A stretch of 64,000 nucleotides of DNA. It comes from Verrucomicrobiaceae bacterium. GTDB lineage: Bacteria > Verrucomicrobiota > Verrucomicrobiia > Verrucomicrobiales > Verrucomicrobiaceae. Every line of letters begins with the position of its first letter. Within the stretch, counting starts at the first letter, position 1. A program made the translations under genes and the position numbers. Location: contig JACKQF010000001.1 of assembly GCA_024232965.1 (NCBI GenBank), positions 372,001 through 436,000 on the forward strand, written 5' to 3'. Shown here one piece after another: positions 35,617-44,955 of this stretch. The notes under the pieces were generated by a model. That model was not told the DNA's origin. It did no database searches and was given only the letters and a program-made list of their open reading frames with translations.

Positions 35617-37092
35617 CTAGATGCTGTCGCCGGTTCGGGCGACTCTTTCCACCCGTAGCATAAGCCGAAATTCACGGAATGCGTAAAAGATCAGGACCAA
35701 TAAGATTCCCCCAGTCGTGAGCGAAGCGATGGGCACCAAGCTCTTCGTCAAATGGTCCGTCATTCCATGGTCCATCAGGTAGTAGAGCGAACAGGAGGGA
35801 ATTGCCCCTATGGCGGCGGACATCTCCCTACCTCCGGTTCCATTTCGGTAAACGATGTTCTGTGCGACGATGTAAATCAGCCAACACAATAGCTGGATGC
35901 CCACAAAACCCACCATCCGTTGCTTCAGGTTTTTGAGCCAAAGGAGGGGCAATAAAGGGGTGAAAATCCAGCCTGCGACCAACATTGGGATGATCAAAAC
36001 CTGATCGCGAGCGCCGGACGGACCTCGATCAACGATCACCAAACCCATGAAATACAGCCCCCAAACGACAATGAAAAAGAGCAGGCCGCTGGGCCATCCC
36101 GGATGAAGAGCCATACCGAGTCGGCGAACGATCCATGGCTTCTTGGCGATGGCGCTGTACGTGTGGGGATTGGGGTTTGGTAACTCGGTCAAGGCATCCA
36201 CCACTGTCCACAGCAGGATAGGGAAACCGAAAGCCATTGCCGATGCTCCAATGTGGGAACCCCAGCTGTTGATCTTCACAATCGCTATGACGCCGAGACT
36301 GCCCAGCAGCACGGCAAAGGCGATCAGGCGCTTTCTCAGTGCGTGGTTTTCCGCCTCTGGCGCGATTCGAGACGCCGCGAGCTCCAAGCAGAAAACGATG
36401 TAGCTTCCCCCCAACAAAATCAGGGACAGGATTGTCTGCCAGGAATCTAGCGATGTGCGCACCCCGAAAGGTCCCCAAGACCCCCCTCCAAATACGCGGC
36501 TGGTGGCCACGCCGATCATTGTCCACACCACAACGATCGAGACCAGTCCTCGAAAAATGCCCGGAAGTGTTGACGCGGCGATGGTGATGGCCGTCAGCGT
36601 CATTGAGGCCAGCATGATGAAACTGATGCTCCCAAGATCCTCGGTCAGATTCACGCCACCAAAAAAGTAGCGCAGGATGGCGTAGGGCAGCAGGGAGATC
36701 AGCAGAAGCAAGGTCTGCACCACGATGCCGACCCACTTCCCGAGGATGATGCGGAACGAGCTCATGTGCGTCATCTGCATCAGTTCGAGCGTCTGGGCCT
36801 TGTGCTCGGTGGTCACAGCGGACATACCGCGCAGGGGCATGATGATGATCGCGGGTCCCCAGATCATGGCCCAAAAGAACCAATCGACATCCCTGAGTTC
36901 CTGCCCGGTGCCATCGGAGATCAGCGCCTGCAGGCCAAAGGTAAGGATCATGGTGGCCTGAATCCCCATGAAGATGATGGCAAAGACGTACGTCTGGAGT
37001 CCCTGGCGCAGTTCCTTGACCAAGATCGGGCTCAGCCAATCGGCAAAGGTATCGTGCTGCGGGGTGGTGACGGGAGTGGTGGTGGCAGACAT
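35617..37092 (-). CDS. ABC-2 type transporter permease
   Basis: A 491-residue polytopic protein with about 12 hydrophobic segments. It starts with a cytoplasmic stretch (FADWLSPILVKELRQGL) that resembles the start of the next gene's product (FPDWMNPLLVKDLRQSL), so the two permeases are paralogues. It contains the ABC-2 text MSAVTTEHKAQTLELMQMTH. It is the third gene of a set with the ATPase at 37833-38840. Substrate unknown. Confidence 0.75.
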   Translation of the reverse strand: MSATTTPVTTPQHDTFADWLSPILVKELRQGLQTYVFAIIFMGIQATMILTFGLQALISDGTGQELRDVDWFFWAMIWGPAIIIMPLRGMSAVTTEHKAQTLELMQMTHMSSFRIILGKWVGIVVQTLLLLISLLPYAILRYFFGGVNLTEDLGSISFIMLASMTLTAITIAASTLPGIFRGLVSIVVVWTMIGVATSRVFGGGSWGPFGVRTSLDSWQTILSLILLGGSYIVFCLELAASRIAPEAENHALRKRLIAFAVLLGSLGVIAIVKINSWGSHIGASAMAFGFPILLWTVVDALTELPNPNPHTYSAIAKKPWIVRRLGMALHPGWPSGLLFFIVVWGLYFMGLVIVDRGPSGARDQVLIIPMLVAGWIFTPLLPLLWLKNLKQRMVGFVGIQLLCWLIYIVAQNIVYRNGTGGREMSAAIGAIPSCSLYYLMDHGMTDHLTKSLVPIASLTTGGILLVLIFYAFREFRLMLRVERVARTGDSI

Positions 37093-37101
37093 GATGAGAA
37101 G

Positions 37102-37836
37102 TTAAGCGCGATCCGGTAGGGGTGTTCCGTGCACGTCGGACGCGAGGGCCATGGTGATCATAAACGTGATCGATGATGTCAGGAGCCAAACGAACAGGAG
37201 GCCGAAGTCAAGCGGACTACGAATGACGATCATTGCGCTGAGGTTTCCGTATAAGGGTAGACCAAAGATCAGTAACGCAATGGTCATGACCACTCTCACC
37301 ACTGTGCTCACTCCCGACATGAGGATGGTGATCGAAAGTAGAACCAATCCATCACCGAACAGAACTCCGATCGTCATCAAATCCGACAGCAACTCACTGC
37401 CCACGTAATATCGCAGTATCACGTAAGGCGTGGTGGAAATAGCAATGACTAGCATCAGTAGCGCTCCACTCTTCCAGCGCTGGAACGCGATCCCGTCCGA
37501 TGAAATCGGCGTGACGTTCACCAGATCCAGGTAAATCTTTTGCCGGGCTTCGATCGCGCGGCCAGACAGTTCTCGAAAGGGACAGAGCGCGCAAAAAATC
37601 AGACCCATGTCCGCCCAGAAGAAAGCCGAAAGCTCCCGTGAGTCATCACCATTTGCAATCGCCATCGCATGCATGCCGACCAACAGTGCCAGACTCACAT
37701 GCACCCAGAGGAAGATGCCGATGAAGCCTCCAGACCGCAGGCTTTGGCGCAGGTCCTTCACCAGGAGCGGGTTCATCCAGTCGGGGAAATCCTCGGATGC
37801 CGCAAAAAGGGAAGAGGGCTGGTGGGATGCCGTCAT
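37102..37836 (-). CDS. ABC-2 type transporter permease, short
   Basis: A 244-residue membrane protein with about six hydrophobic segments. Its N-terminal LLVKDLRQSL and the EARQKIYLDLVNVTPISS loop match the ABC-2 permease pattern of its neighbour, but it is about half as long. The start ATG overlaps the ATPase stop by four bases (ATGA at 37833-37836), so it is coupled to it. Confidence 0.75.
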   Translation of the reverse strand: MTASHQPSSLFAASEDFPDWMNPLLVKDLRQSLRSGGFIGIFLWVHVSLALLVGMHAMAIANGDDSRELSAFFWADMGLIFCALCPFRELSGRAIEARQKIYLDLVNVTPISSDGIAFQRWKSGALLMLVIAISTTPYVILRYYVGSELLSDLMTIGVLFGDGLVLLSITILMSGVSTVVRVVMTIALLIFGLPLYGNLSAMIVIRSPLDFGLLFVWLLTSSITFMITMALASDVHGTPLPDRA

Positions 37837-38840
37837 GCTCCAGGCAGTGGTGCGGATTGGTTGCGAAGGATATCCACAAAAGCGTCCTCCAACTTGCGTT
37901 CCACCCGATGAAACTCCAGCACTTGAATGCCATCTGCAATCATCTGGCGCAGTCCCGCCGCGACGGTCACATCATCCATGGCGTCGAGCGTCAATCTTGC
38001 GCCATTGCGGCGTTGATCCACGACCTTCCATCCGGGATGCATCTCCGCCCAACTAATCAGCGGAGCGGCATCTCCCAGCACGGTCACGTCTAGCAGCGAC
38101 TGCTGCTGCAGGTCTCCCCGCCGCAGATCTTCGGCACCGCCGTGATAGACCAGTTTTCCGGAATCAATGAACAGCAAGGTGTCGCACATCTCCCCCAGTT
38201 CACTCAGGATGTGGCTGCTAATGAAGATTGTCTTGCCTCGTTCCGCCAGGATGCGGACCAGGTTTTTGAATTCGATGCGCGCCTTCGGATCGAGCCCCGC
38301 TGCGGGCTCGTCCATGATCAAAAATTCCGGGTCCGGCAGCAGCATCCGGCCAAAGCACAGACGCTGTCCCATGCCCTTGCTCAGTTTGCCCATCTGCCGA
38401 TCTGCCAACGATGTTAGGTCGGCAAAGTCCATCACCTCTGCGATCCTTTCCCGCCTTGCACTTCCCTTCAGTCCATAGGCGCGTGCAAAAAAGTCCAGGT
38501 AGTCCAACACCGTCATGTTCGGATAGGTGCCGTAGGAGTCGGGCATCCAGCCAATCAGCTTGCGCACCTCTGCGGGCTTGCGACTGACTCGATGGCCAGC
38601 AATCGTCACATAGCCCGCATCGGGTGAGTCCAGCGATGCCATCATGCGCATGGTCGTGGTTTTGCCCGCGCCATTTGCGCCGATGAAGCCCACCACTTGG
38701 CCGGGGTAAATGTCAAAGGTGACACCGTTCACGGCGTGCACGTTCTGGAATCGCCGACTCAGATTGCGCACTTCGACAAACGCCTGCGGCAGAGGTGGTG
38801 GCGAGGCTGCGGGAGATTCGATGCTGGCTTCAGTAACCAT
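37833..38840 (-). CDS. ABC transporter ATP-binding protein
   Basis: A 335-residue ATPase: Walker A GANGAGKTTTMRM, signature LSKGMGQRLCFGRML, Walker B FLIMDEPAAGLDPKAR, and the H-loop ISSHILSEL. The C-terminal 100 residues form an extra domain (DVTVLGDAAPLISWAEMH). This is the branch that drives ABC-2 exporters (drug, polysaccharide or gliding-type). It leads an operon with two permeases; a membrane protein, a MoxR ATPase and another large protein lie upstream on the same strand. Confidence 0.88.
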   Translation of the reverse strand: MVTEASIESPAASPPPLPQAFVEVRNLSRRFQNVHAVNGVTFDIYPGQVVGFIGANGAGKTTTMRMMASLDSPDAGYVTIAGHRVSRKPAEVRKLIGWMPDSYGTYPNMTVLDYLDFFARAYGLKGSARRERIAEVMDFADLTSLADRQMGKLSKGMGQRLCFGRMLLPDPEFLIMDEPAAGLDPKARIEFKNLVRILAERGKTIFISSHILSELGEMCDTLLFIDSGKLVYHGGAEDLRRGDLQQQSLLDVTVLGDAAPLISWAEMHPGWKVVDQRRNGARLTLDAMDDVTVAAGLRQMIADGIQVLEFHRVERKLEDAFVDILRNQSAPLPGA

Positions 38841-38870
38841 AGCGGAAAGAAGGGGATGAAGGAGGAATCG

Positions 38871-40607
38871 CTATTGGCGCGGGATGTAGGGGCCGGTGAT
38901 GAAGGCGCGCCGGGCCTTCCAATGGATGCTATCTAGCGTCTGGATCGCGAAACTCTTGGCGTCGCCCGCCTCCGCGTAAATCCAGCCGTTCAGCAGATCT
39001 CCGTCGAGAATTCCGTGGCTCAAGATTTCACCTGGCTTGGCTTCGGTGCGAATGCTGATCAGCCAGGAATTCAATGCCTCTTTGCTGCTGGCTGTTAACT
39101 CTCGCTTTTCTCCAGTCGCTAAGCCTTCAGCGGTCCAGACCTTCCCGTCGCTATCAACGACGTACAGCACTTTCAGGTCCGAGTCGATGCTAGAGACGAC
39201 GCTCGGTATCGCCCCTGCCGTCAGCTCGATGCCCGCACGGCTGCTGCGGATAGCCTTCAGCATGTGCGATTGGAGCGCGCGACTGCGGAACCAATCCCCA
39301 GATCGGGTGTCCGGCGTCGAGTGCCAGCTTTCCTGGGTATCGGTTTGTCCATTGGGGATTCTTTGTTTCGGGCTGTCCGCGATTGCGCGTCCATCCATGG
39401 GCTGCATCCAGTTCGGCTCCGCGATCGCAAAGCTGGATCCCAGGAGCAATCCCGTGCGGCAAGTCTGCTCCTGGGTGATGGCCATCTTTTTATCTGCTGG
39501 CAAAAGGTCCACGTGGATCAACTGCACCCCGGCTCCACCCGTGCCGTCCTGAAAGAGAATCAGCAATGCCAAGACGATGCTGCCTACCAGGGAGATCAGC
39601 GGTGTCGTCCAAAACAGCCGGGCACGCTTCCCTTTGTTGGCGAGAACAAAGAGATTCACGGGACCAACGATGATGGCGAACACCACGATGAAGAGGAAGA
39701 TCAACCAGCCCCTCAGTTTCAATTCGCCCACGATGTCTTGGGACCACGTGCCGGTCTGGAAGCGAGCGCAGGCGTTTTCAAATTCGACATAATCGCCGTA
39801 CGAAACCAAGTTATTGATCGTGGCTCGGTCGGGACGATCTGCGGTGCCGCTGAAGACTGCCACTACCCGACCGCTCCCATGGCGGCGCACTGTCCCTTTT
39901 CCGGGTGGCAGTGGCATGCTGTCAACGGATGACGGATCACTTCCCGGACATACTACAGCGACCTCACCTCCTAGCGCGATCCATTCCAGTAATGCTGTCT
40001 TGCTCGCGGCGGGGATATTTTGCCAGTCGTTGCGTGTCATCCACCATTGGGTGAGACCTGTGTAGCCGCGCCAATCGGTAGGGGCGGTGACGGGATCCAC
40101 TGCACTGCCGATGATGGGTCGTCCGGAACTGGCGGAAGATGTGAAGTCCGACCACGAAGTCTTATGCAGAGACTCCGACAGCGCGAAATAGCGAGAGTAA
40201 GCACTGATGCTCCCTCCCGATGTATCCATTGGCAAATTCACACGGGCACTTACGCCAGGCCCATCGAACCGGAACTGATCGTAGTAGGTGCTAGTTCCTC
40301 CTGCTCCGATCGGCAGCATCACATCGAAGGTGCGTTCGCTCTTCGCCGGGACCTCAAGGTTCTGGGAAAAGTAGATGCTGCGCCCGCCTCGCTTGTCATC
40401 GCGAGAAAGCTCCCACGTCCCCGCGCCAGACATGTTGTTTTGGATCGTTACTTTCAGTGGCATGAAGCCAATCGACGGGCGTTGCCGCAGCCAGGAGGTG
40501 ATGCTGATCCTTACCCCGGAACCCGGCTGGACCGGCACGGACAGGGAAAGATCACCCGCCTGGGCGGTGGCGAAACAAAGCAGCAGTGCGAGAAAAAGCA
40601 GTCGCAT
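38871..40607 (-). CDS. Exported membrane-anchored protein, unknown
   Basis: A 578-residue protein: a signal peptide (MRLLFLALLLCFATAQA-G), a large periplasmic beta-rich part, and two adjacent transmembrane helices around residues 300-350 (LKLRGWLIFLFIVVFAIIVG and PLISLVGSIVLALLIL), then a C-terminal soluble domain. It is between the ABC ATPase and the MoxR gene on the same strand. Similar layouts occur in MoxR-linked membrane clusters, but I did not recognise the family. Confidence 0.6.
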   Translation of the reverse strand: MRLLFLALLLCFATAQAGDLSLSVPVQPGSGVRISITSWLRQRPSIGFMPLKVTIQNNMSGAGTWELSRDDKRGGRSIYFSQNLEVPAKSERTFDVMLPIGAGGTSTYYDQFRFDGPGVSARVNLPMDTSGGSISAYSRYFALSESLHKTSWSDFTSSASSGRPIIGSAVDPVTAPTDWRGYTGLTQWWMTRNDWQNIPAASKTALLEWIALGGEVAVVCPGSDPSSVDSMPLPPGKGTVRRHGSGRVVAVFSGTADRPDRATINNLVSYGDYVEFENACARFQTGTWSQDIVGELKLRGWLIFLFIVVFAIIVGPVNLFVLANKGKRARLFWTTPLISLVGSIVLALLILFQDGTGGAGVQLIHVDLLPADKKMAITQEQTCRTGLLLGSSFAIAEPNWMQPMDGRAIADSPKQRIPNGQTDTQESWHSTPDTRSGDWFRSRALQSHMLKAIRSSRAGIELTAGAIPSVVSSIDSDLKVLYVVDSDGKVWTAEGLATGEKRELTASSKEALNSWLISIRTEAKPGEILSHGILDGDLLNGWIYAEAGDAKSFAIQTLDSIHWKARRAFITGPYIPRQ

Positions 40608-40618
40608 GATTGAACAGG

Positions 40619-41629
40619 CTAGATTTTTGCGGCGGCGAGACTTGTTGGCAGCGGCTTGTCCTGTGCAGGGATGTTCTCCAGGAGGCGGGCAACGACGCCA
40701 TCTGGCGAGATGCCCTCTAGCTTTGCCCCATAGTCTAGCAGCAGGCGATGCCGCAGCACCGCACCTGCAATGGTCCGGACATCCTCATAGGCAGCGTGCA
40801 ATCTGCCTTCCATCAGCGCGCGAGCCTTGGCGGCCGCAGCCAGTGCCAACGCCGCACGCGGACTGGCACCAAATTTGACACCGCTAGCAAACGGTTGCCC
40901 CGGTTGCGTGCCATGCACCAATCGCGCAATGAAACTTGCCACTGGCTGAGGCATGAAGACACGCCGCACGAGGTCGAGCAACTGGTTCAGGCCCTCTGCA
41001 TCGATCACCGGTGTCACCTCGGGCTCCACACCGATCTCGCGATTCAAGACGATCTTTTCCAGGGTCGCGGCATCGTTGCTTTGGACATCCAGTTTGAAGA
41101 GAAACCGATCCAACTGCGCCTCTGGCAGTGGATAGGTGCCCTCCAGTTCGATAGGGTTTTGGGTTGCGAGCACAAAAAATGGTCTCGGCAGCGGATGCGT
41201 CTCGCCCATGACTGTGACACGCCGCTCTTGCATGGCCTCCAGCAGGGCAGATTGAGTCTTGGGGGACGCTCGATTGATTTCATCTGCCAGCACGATGTTT
41301 CCAAAGATCGGGCCCTGCTGAAAGATGAAGCGGCGACCCCTGTCCGTTTCCTGCAACATGGGGTTGCCTGTGATATCGCCTGGCAAAAGGTCCGGCGTGA
41401 ACTGAATGCGGCGGGACTGGAGCTGGATGGCTTTGGATAGGCCTTTGACTAGCTCCGTCTTTCCCAAACCGGGCAATCCCTCCAACAACAAATGCCCGCC
41501 CGCAAGCAGGCCATTGAGCGTCAGGTCGATGAGAGTCTCCTGTCCAAAAAGGACACTTTGCAGAGTCTTGCGCAGTTGCTGGATTTGCGCCGCCGCGCTG
41601 GTGGCTTCAGTTTCTGAAATGGGAGTCAT
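40619..41629 (-). CDS. MoxR family AAA ATPase
   Basis: A 336-residue MoxR-type ATPase: Walker A LEGLPGLGKTELV, Walker B VLADEINRASPKTQ, sensor 1 ATQNPIELEGTYPLPEAQLD, and the helical lid. MoxR proteins act as chaperones that load or activate partner proteins, often with a VWA-domain or DUF58 protein; neither is seen here. It follows the large membrane protein gene at 41642 by 12 bases and precedes the exported protein by 11 bases. Confidence 0.9.
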   Translation of the reverse strand: MTPISETEATSAAAQIQQLRKTLQSVLFGQETLIDLTLNGLLAGGHLLLEGLPGLGKTELVKGLSKAIQLQSRRIQFTPDLLPGDITGNPMLQETDRGRRFIFQQGPIFGNIVLADEINRASPKTQSALLEAMQERRVTVMGETHPLPRPFFVLATQNPIELEGTYPLPEAQLDRFLFKLDVQSNDAATLEKIVLNREIGVEPEVTPVIDAEGLNQLLDLVRRVFMPQPVASFIARLVHGTQPGQPFASGVKFGASPRAALALAAAAKARALMEGRLHAAYEDVRTIAGAVLRHRLLLDYGAKLEGISPDGVVARLLENIPAQDKPLPTSLAAAKI

Positions 41630-41641
41630 GGGGAAGGGGAA

Positions 41642-43027
41642 TCAGGGTTGTTTGAAATAGCGTTGCAGCGTCTGCCGCTCGGTGGGCACCAGGGAATTCT
41701 GCCAGACCGCTGCACCGCCGTCACCAGGCTTGGCCGCAGCGCCGCTGCTGCCGGGGCCGCGATAGCTCTCGTCGGTCTTGTGCTTGCCGTCGGTCGTGGT
41801 GATGAGATCGCCCGGTGCCATGCGCTCCAGGTCAATCTGGGACTGGAGTTGCTCCGGCTTCGTGGTGTCGATTTTGGTCGGGTCCTGCTTCAGTCCCACC
41901 GGGCCAGTGCCGGGACCGCGCGATACGCCGCCTTTGCCCAAGCCTTCATTGGATCCATCCGGCCCGCTACCCTGGCCATCGCCTTGCCCTTTGCCGGGCA
42001 TGTTGCTGACCATGTCGTCCCAGTTCAGGCTGGGGGATTTGTTCAGAGCATCTTCAAGTGCCTGCCGGTTTTTGCTCAGCGCATCCGCCATTTGCTTCAT
42101 CTGTTCTGGCGATAAACTAGAGGACAGTTGCTCTGCCGACATGCCCTGCAATTGCTTCATCAAATCCGCGCTAGGCTTCATCCCACCGCCCTTTAACCCT
42201 TGCAACGAGGAGTCCAGCGCATCAGACAAGGCATCCCGGGTCGCCTTGGGCAGTGCCTGTCCGGCGGCCTCCAGTGCTGCGGCGGCGCGTTCGGCCTCGG
42301 TCAAATTGCGCGCCAGATCACGCAGCATGTCCGTGGTCTGTTCTTTCAAATGATCTGCAGCCTCCAGCGTGCCATGTTCATACCAATTCTCCGCCGGGCG
42401 CTGTAGCAGTTCCGCCACCTTTTCTTCCACCTTTTGCACGGACTCCTCCTCCGCTGCATCTTGCTGGCGCACCTGATCCATCCACTTCTCCACATCCTCC
42501 AGCGCCGCAGGCTTTTCAATCGTCCGCTGCCGAGCCAAGGCCGCCGCCGGGATTGGCACCCAGGCGGCCAAAGCCAACATCGTCGCCGTAAAAATCGCCA
42601 CCGCCGCTGGCCGAGTCCACACCGTCCTCAGCGGCCACTGCACGATCTCCCGCTCCGCGGGCCAAGGAACGATCCCCGCATGAGCCGCCGTCAGTACCGT
42701 TTTCATCTTCAAAGAATCCTCCAACCGCACCCGAGCCGCATCGACCGATTCAAATCGCCGCCGCGCCCACCACCAGGCCCCCAGCATCGATACAAGCCCC
42801 GCTGCAGCCAGGGCGATCCAAAACCACTGGATCGCCACGGATCCCATCGCCCGCCAACGCAACCACAGCAGCGTGGTGGATCCCACAATCCCCGCTCCCA
42901 TTAGCCAAGGCAACCAATGCTCCAGCCACCAAGACGCATTCACCTGACGCGCCAATTTCCGCGTCATCGATTCCCAATACTGCGCCTCTTTTCCCGTAGT
43001 CATTTCTGCCAGAAACATAGCAGACAT
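41642..43027 (-). CDS. Large membrane protein with coiled-coil region, unknown (DUF4175-like)
   Basis: A 461-residue protein from the ATG at 43027 (43003 also possible). Three N-terminal membrane helices (WLMGAGIVGSTTLLWLR, FWIALAAAGLVSMLGAWW, AVAIFTATMLALAAWVP) are followed by a long charged, helical region rich in Glu, Gln and Ala and a Gly/Pro-rich tail (GKGQGDGQGSGPDGSNEG). The layout is like DUF4175 proteins that accompany MoxR clusters. Role unknown. Confidence 0.55.
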   Translation of the reverse strand: MSAMFLAEMTTGKEAQYWESMTRKLARQVNASWWLEHWLPWLMGAGIVGSTTLLWLRWRAMGSVAIQWFWIALAAAGLVSMLGAWWWARRRFESVDAARVRLEDSLKMKTVLTAAHAGIVPWPAEREIVQWPLRTVWTRPAAVAIFTATMLALAAWVPIPAAALARQRTIEKPAALEDVEKWMDQVRQQDAAEEESVQKVEEKVAELLQRPAENWYEHGTLEAADHLKEQTTDMLRDLARNLTEAERAAAALEAAGQALPKATRDALSDALDSSLQGLKGGGMKPSADLMKQLQGMSAEQLSSSLSPEQMKQMADALSKNRQALEDALNKSPSLNWDDMVSNMPGKGQGDGQGSGPDGSNEGLGKGGVSRGPGTGPVGLKQDPTKIDTTKPEQLQSQIDLERMAPGDLITTTDGKHKTDESYRGPGSSGAAAKPGDGGAAVWQNSLVPTERQTLQRYFKQP

Positions 43028-43173
43028 CACCGGACCAGGGGAAGCCGGATTTCTGATTTCTTTTTTTGGGTTCCGTATGAGTTGATTTGGCGTACAGATC
43101 GTCACCTCTCCGGTATTACCTTGCCATTCCAGATGGCCTCAGCTTAGTTAGATCAAAGTTCTATCTCTCAATC

Positions 43174-44955
43174 ATGCAATGGATCGCCCCAACGGAAAAG
43201 AATCTGGCCAATGACACCCTGGAGCGCAAGCTCTGGGATGCGGCTAATCAGCTTTGGGCGGGGGCCGGGCTGAAGCAGTCGGACTACTCGGAGCCGATTC
43301 TGGGGCTCATCTTCCTGCGCTTTGCGGAGGTGCGGTTCAGTGCCCGGCGGGCGGAGCTGGAAAAGACCGGGGCCTCGGCGCGTCGCGGGTCGAAGGTGGA
43401 CGATCCCACCGCCTACCATGCGGAGGGCGTGTTGTTTCTCGCTTCCGGGGCTCGTTTTGCGGAGCTGCTCCAGCTCCCGGAGGGCACGGACATTGGCAAG
43501 GCGCTGAATGAGGCCATGAAGGTCATCGAGCGGGACAATCCGCAGATGGCCGGCGTGCTGCCAAAGGGTTATCAGGTCTTCGATTCCCGCCTGCTGAGCA
43601 ACTTGTTGAAGACCCTCTCCACCATCCCCGCCGATCTGGAGGGCGACGCCTTCGGGAAGATCTATGAATACTTCCTCGGCACCTTCGCCATGAGCGAGGG
43701 GCAGAAGGGCGGCGAGTTCTTCACGCCCACCAGCATCGTCCGCTTCCTGGTCGAGGTGCTGGAGCCCTTTCACGGGCGCATCCTCGATCCCGCCTGCGGC
43801 TCCGGCGGCATGTTCGTGCAGAGCGCCCGCTTCGTTTCCGCCCATAAGGCTTCGCCACCATCACCCGCCGCTTCACGTCACCCTCTCCCAGTGGGAGAGG
43901 GCGGGGGTGAGGGACTCGCGGTTTATTCCGGTGATCCCGCCCGCGAGTTAAGCATCCACGGGCAGGAGCGCGTGGATGGAAACGTCCGGCTCGCCCGCAT
44001 GAACCTCGCCGTTCACGGGCTGGAGGGCGAGATCAAGCACGGCAACACTTACTACGAGGACCTGCACAGCACCGTCGGGAAGTTCGACTTCGTCTGTGCC
44101 AATCCGCCCTTCAACGTCAGCCAGGTGGACAAAGAACGCCTCAGCGCCGAGGTCGGCACGGGCCGTCGTTACCCCTTCGGCCTGCCGCGCACGGACAATG
44201 CGAACTACCTCTGGATTCAGGATTTTTATTCCGCGCTCAACGACAAAGGCCGCGCCGGTTTCGTCATGGCGAACTCCGCCTCCGACGCCCGCGCCTCGGA
44301 GCAGGACATCCGCCAGAAGCTCATCGAAAGCCGCGCCGTCGATGTCATGGTCGCCGTCGGCCCAAACATGTTCTACACCGTCGCGCTGCCCTGCACGCTG
44401 TGGTTCTTCGACAAAGGAAAGGCGAAGACGCCTCGCGCCGACACCGTCCTCTTCATCGATGCCCGCCACATCTACCGCCAGATCGACCGCGCCCACCGCG
44501 ACTGGACCGATGCCCAGATCAGCTTCATGGCCAATATTGTGCGGCTTTATCGTGGTGAGGAACCGGATTACACCCTCGGTGGCGAGGAGGCGCAGGTAAA
44601 GCTCACCGAACTCTTCGGAAGTGATGCGGGCACTCCTGCCCGCAATGCCCAAGGGAGCGCGGACACTCCTGTCCGCTCCGGTCCCAAACCTGCGGGCAAG
44701 AGTGCCCGCATCACTTTGGCCTACCGCGACATCCCCGGCCTCTGCAAAGCCGCCACCCTCGCCGAGATCGAGGCCCAAGGCTGGTCTCTGAACCCCGGCC
44801 GCTACGTCGGAGTCGCCCCTGGGGAGGCCGTCAGTGACGAGGACTTCAAGACCCAGCTCGGCACCTGGAACGAAGAACTCGAAACCCTCAATGCCCAGGC
44901 CCGTGAGCTGGAGCAAACCATCGGCAGCAACGTGGCGGAGATTTTGGAGGCATGA
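43174..44955 (+). CDS. hsdM: Type I restriction-modification DNA methyltransferase subunit
   Basis: A 593-residue N6-adenine methyltransferase from the ATG at 43174 (MQWIAPTEKNLANDTLERKL). AdoMet-binding motif I is DPACGSGGMF and the catalytic NPPF is in ANPPFNVSQVDKE. It modifies the recognition site with HsdS and protects host DNA. Two foreign stretches are embedded in frame: a palindrome-derived peptide (HPLPVGEGGGEG) just after the AdoMet-binding motif, and a three-hairpin element coding SADTPVRSGP in the C-terminal third. Both keep the frame open. The hsdS start overlaps its stop by four bases. Confidence 0.9.
   Translation: MQWIAPTEKNLANDTLERKLWDAANQLWAGAGLKQSDYSEPILGLIFLRFAEVRFSARRAELEKTGASARRGSKVDDPTAYHAEGVLFLASGARFAELLQLPEGTDIGKALNEAMKVIERDNPQMAGVLPKGYQVFDSRLLSNLLKTLSTIPADLEGDAFGKIYEYFLGTFAMSEGQKGGEFFTPTSIVRFLVEVLEPFHGRILDPACGSGGMFVQSARFVSAHKASPPSPAASRHPLPVGEGGGEGLAVYSGDPARELSIHGQERVDGNVRLARMNLAVHGLEGEIKHGNTYYEDLHSTVGKFDFVCANPPFNVSQVDKERLSAEVGTGRRYPFGLPRTDNANYLWIQDFYSALNDKGRAGFVMANSASDARASEQDIRQKLIESRAVDVMVAVGPNMFYTVALPCTLWFFDKGKAKTPRADTVLFIDARHIYRQIDRAHRDWTDAQISFMANIVRLYRGEEPDYTLGGEEAQVKLTELFGSDAGTPARNAQGSADTPVRSGPKPAGKSARITLAYRDIPGLCKAATLAEIEAQGWSLNPGRYVGVAPGEAVSDEDFKTQLGTWNEELETLNAQARELEQTIGSNVAEILEA
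43878..43913. repeat. Palindromic repeat embedded in hsdM
   Basis: A perfect 21-base palindrome (CCCTCTCCCA, one G, TGGGAGAGGG; 43881-43901) flanked by TCACCC- and GGGGTGA-type arms. The same 21 bases recur in hsdR at 52750-52770. It encodes HPLPVGEGGGEG in the hsdM frame. Confidence 0.8.
44626..44709. repeat. Three tandem hairpins embedded in hsdM
   Basis: Three 18-base inverted repeats: GCGGGCACTCCTGCCCGC (44626-44643), GCGGACACTCCTGTCCGC (44659-44676) and GCGGGCAAGAGTGCCCGC (44692-44709), about 15 bases apart. Each has 6-base arms. The insert adds about 28 codons and leaves the reading frame intact. Confidence 0.75.

Noticed and set aside
43087..43173. Longer hsdM start
   Set aside because: MQWIAPTEKN at 43174 is the family start; the extension has no homology to HsdM.
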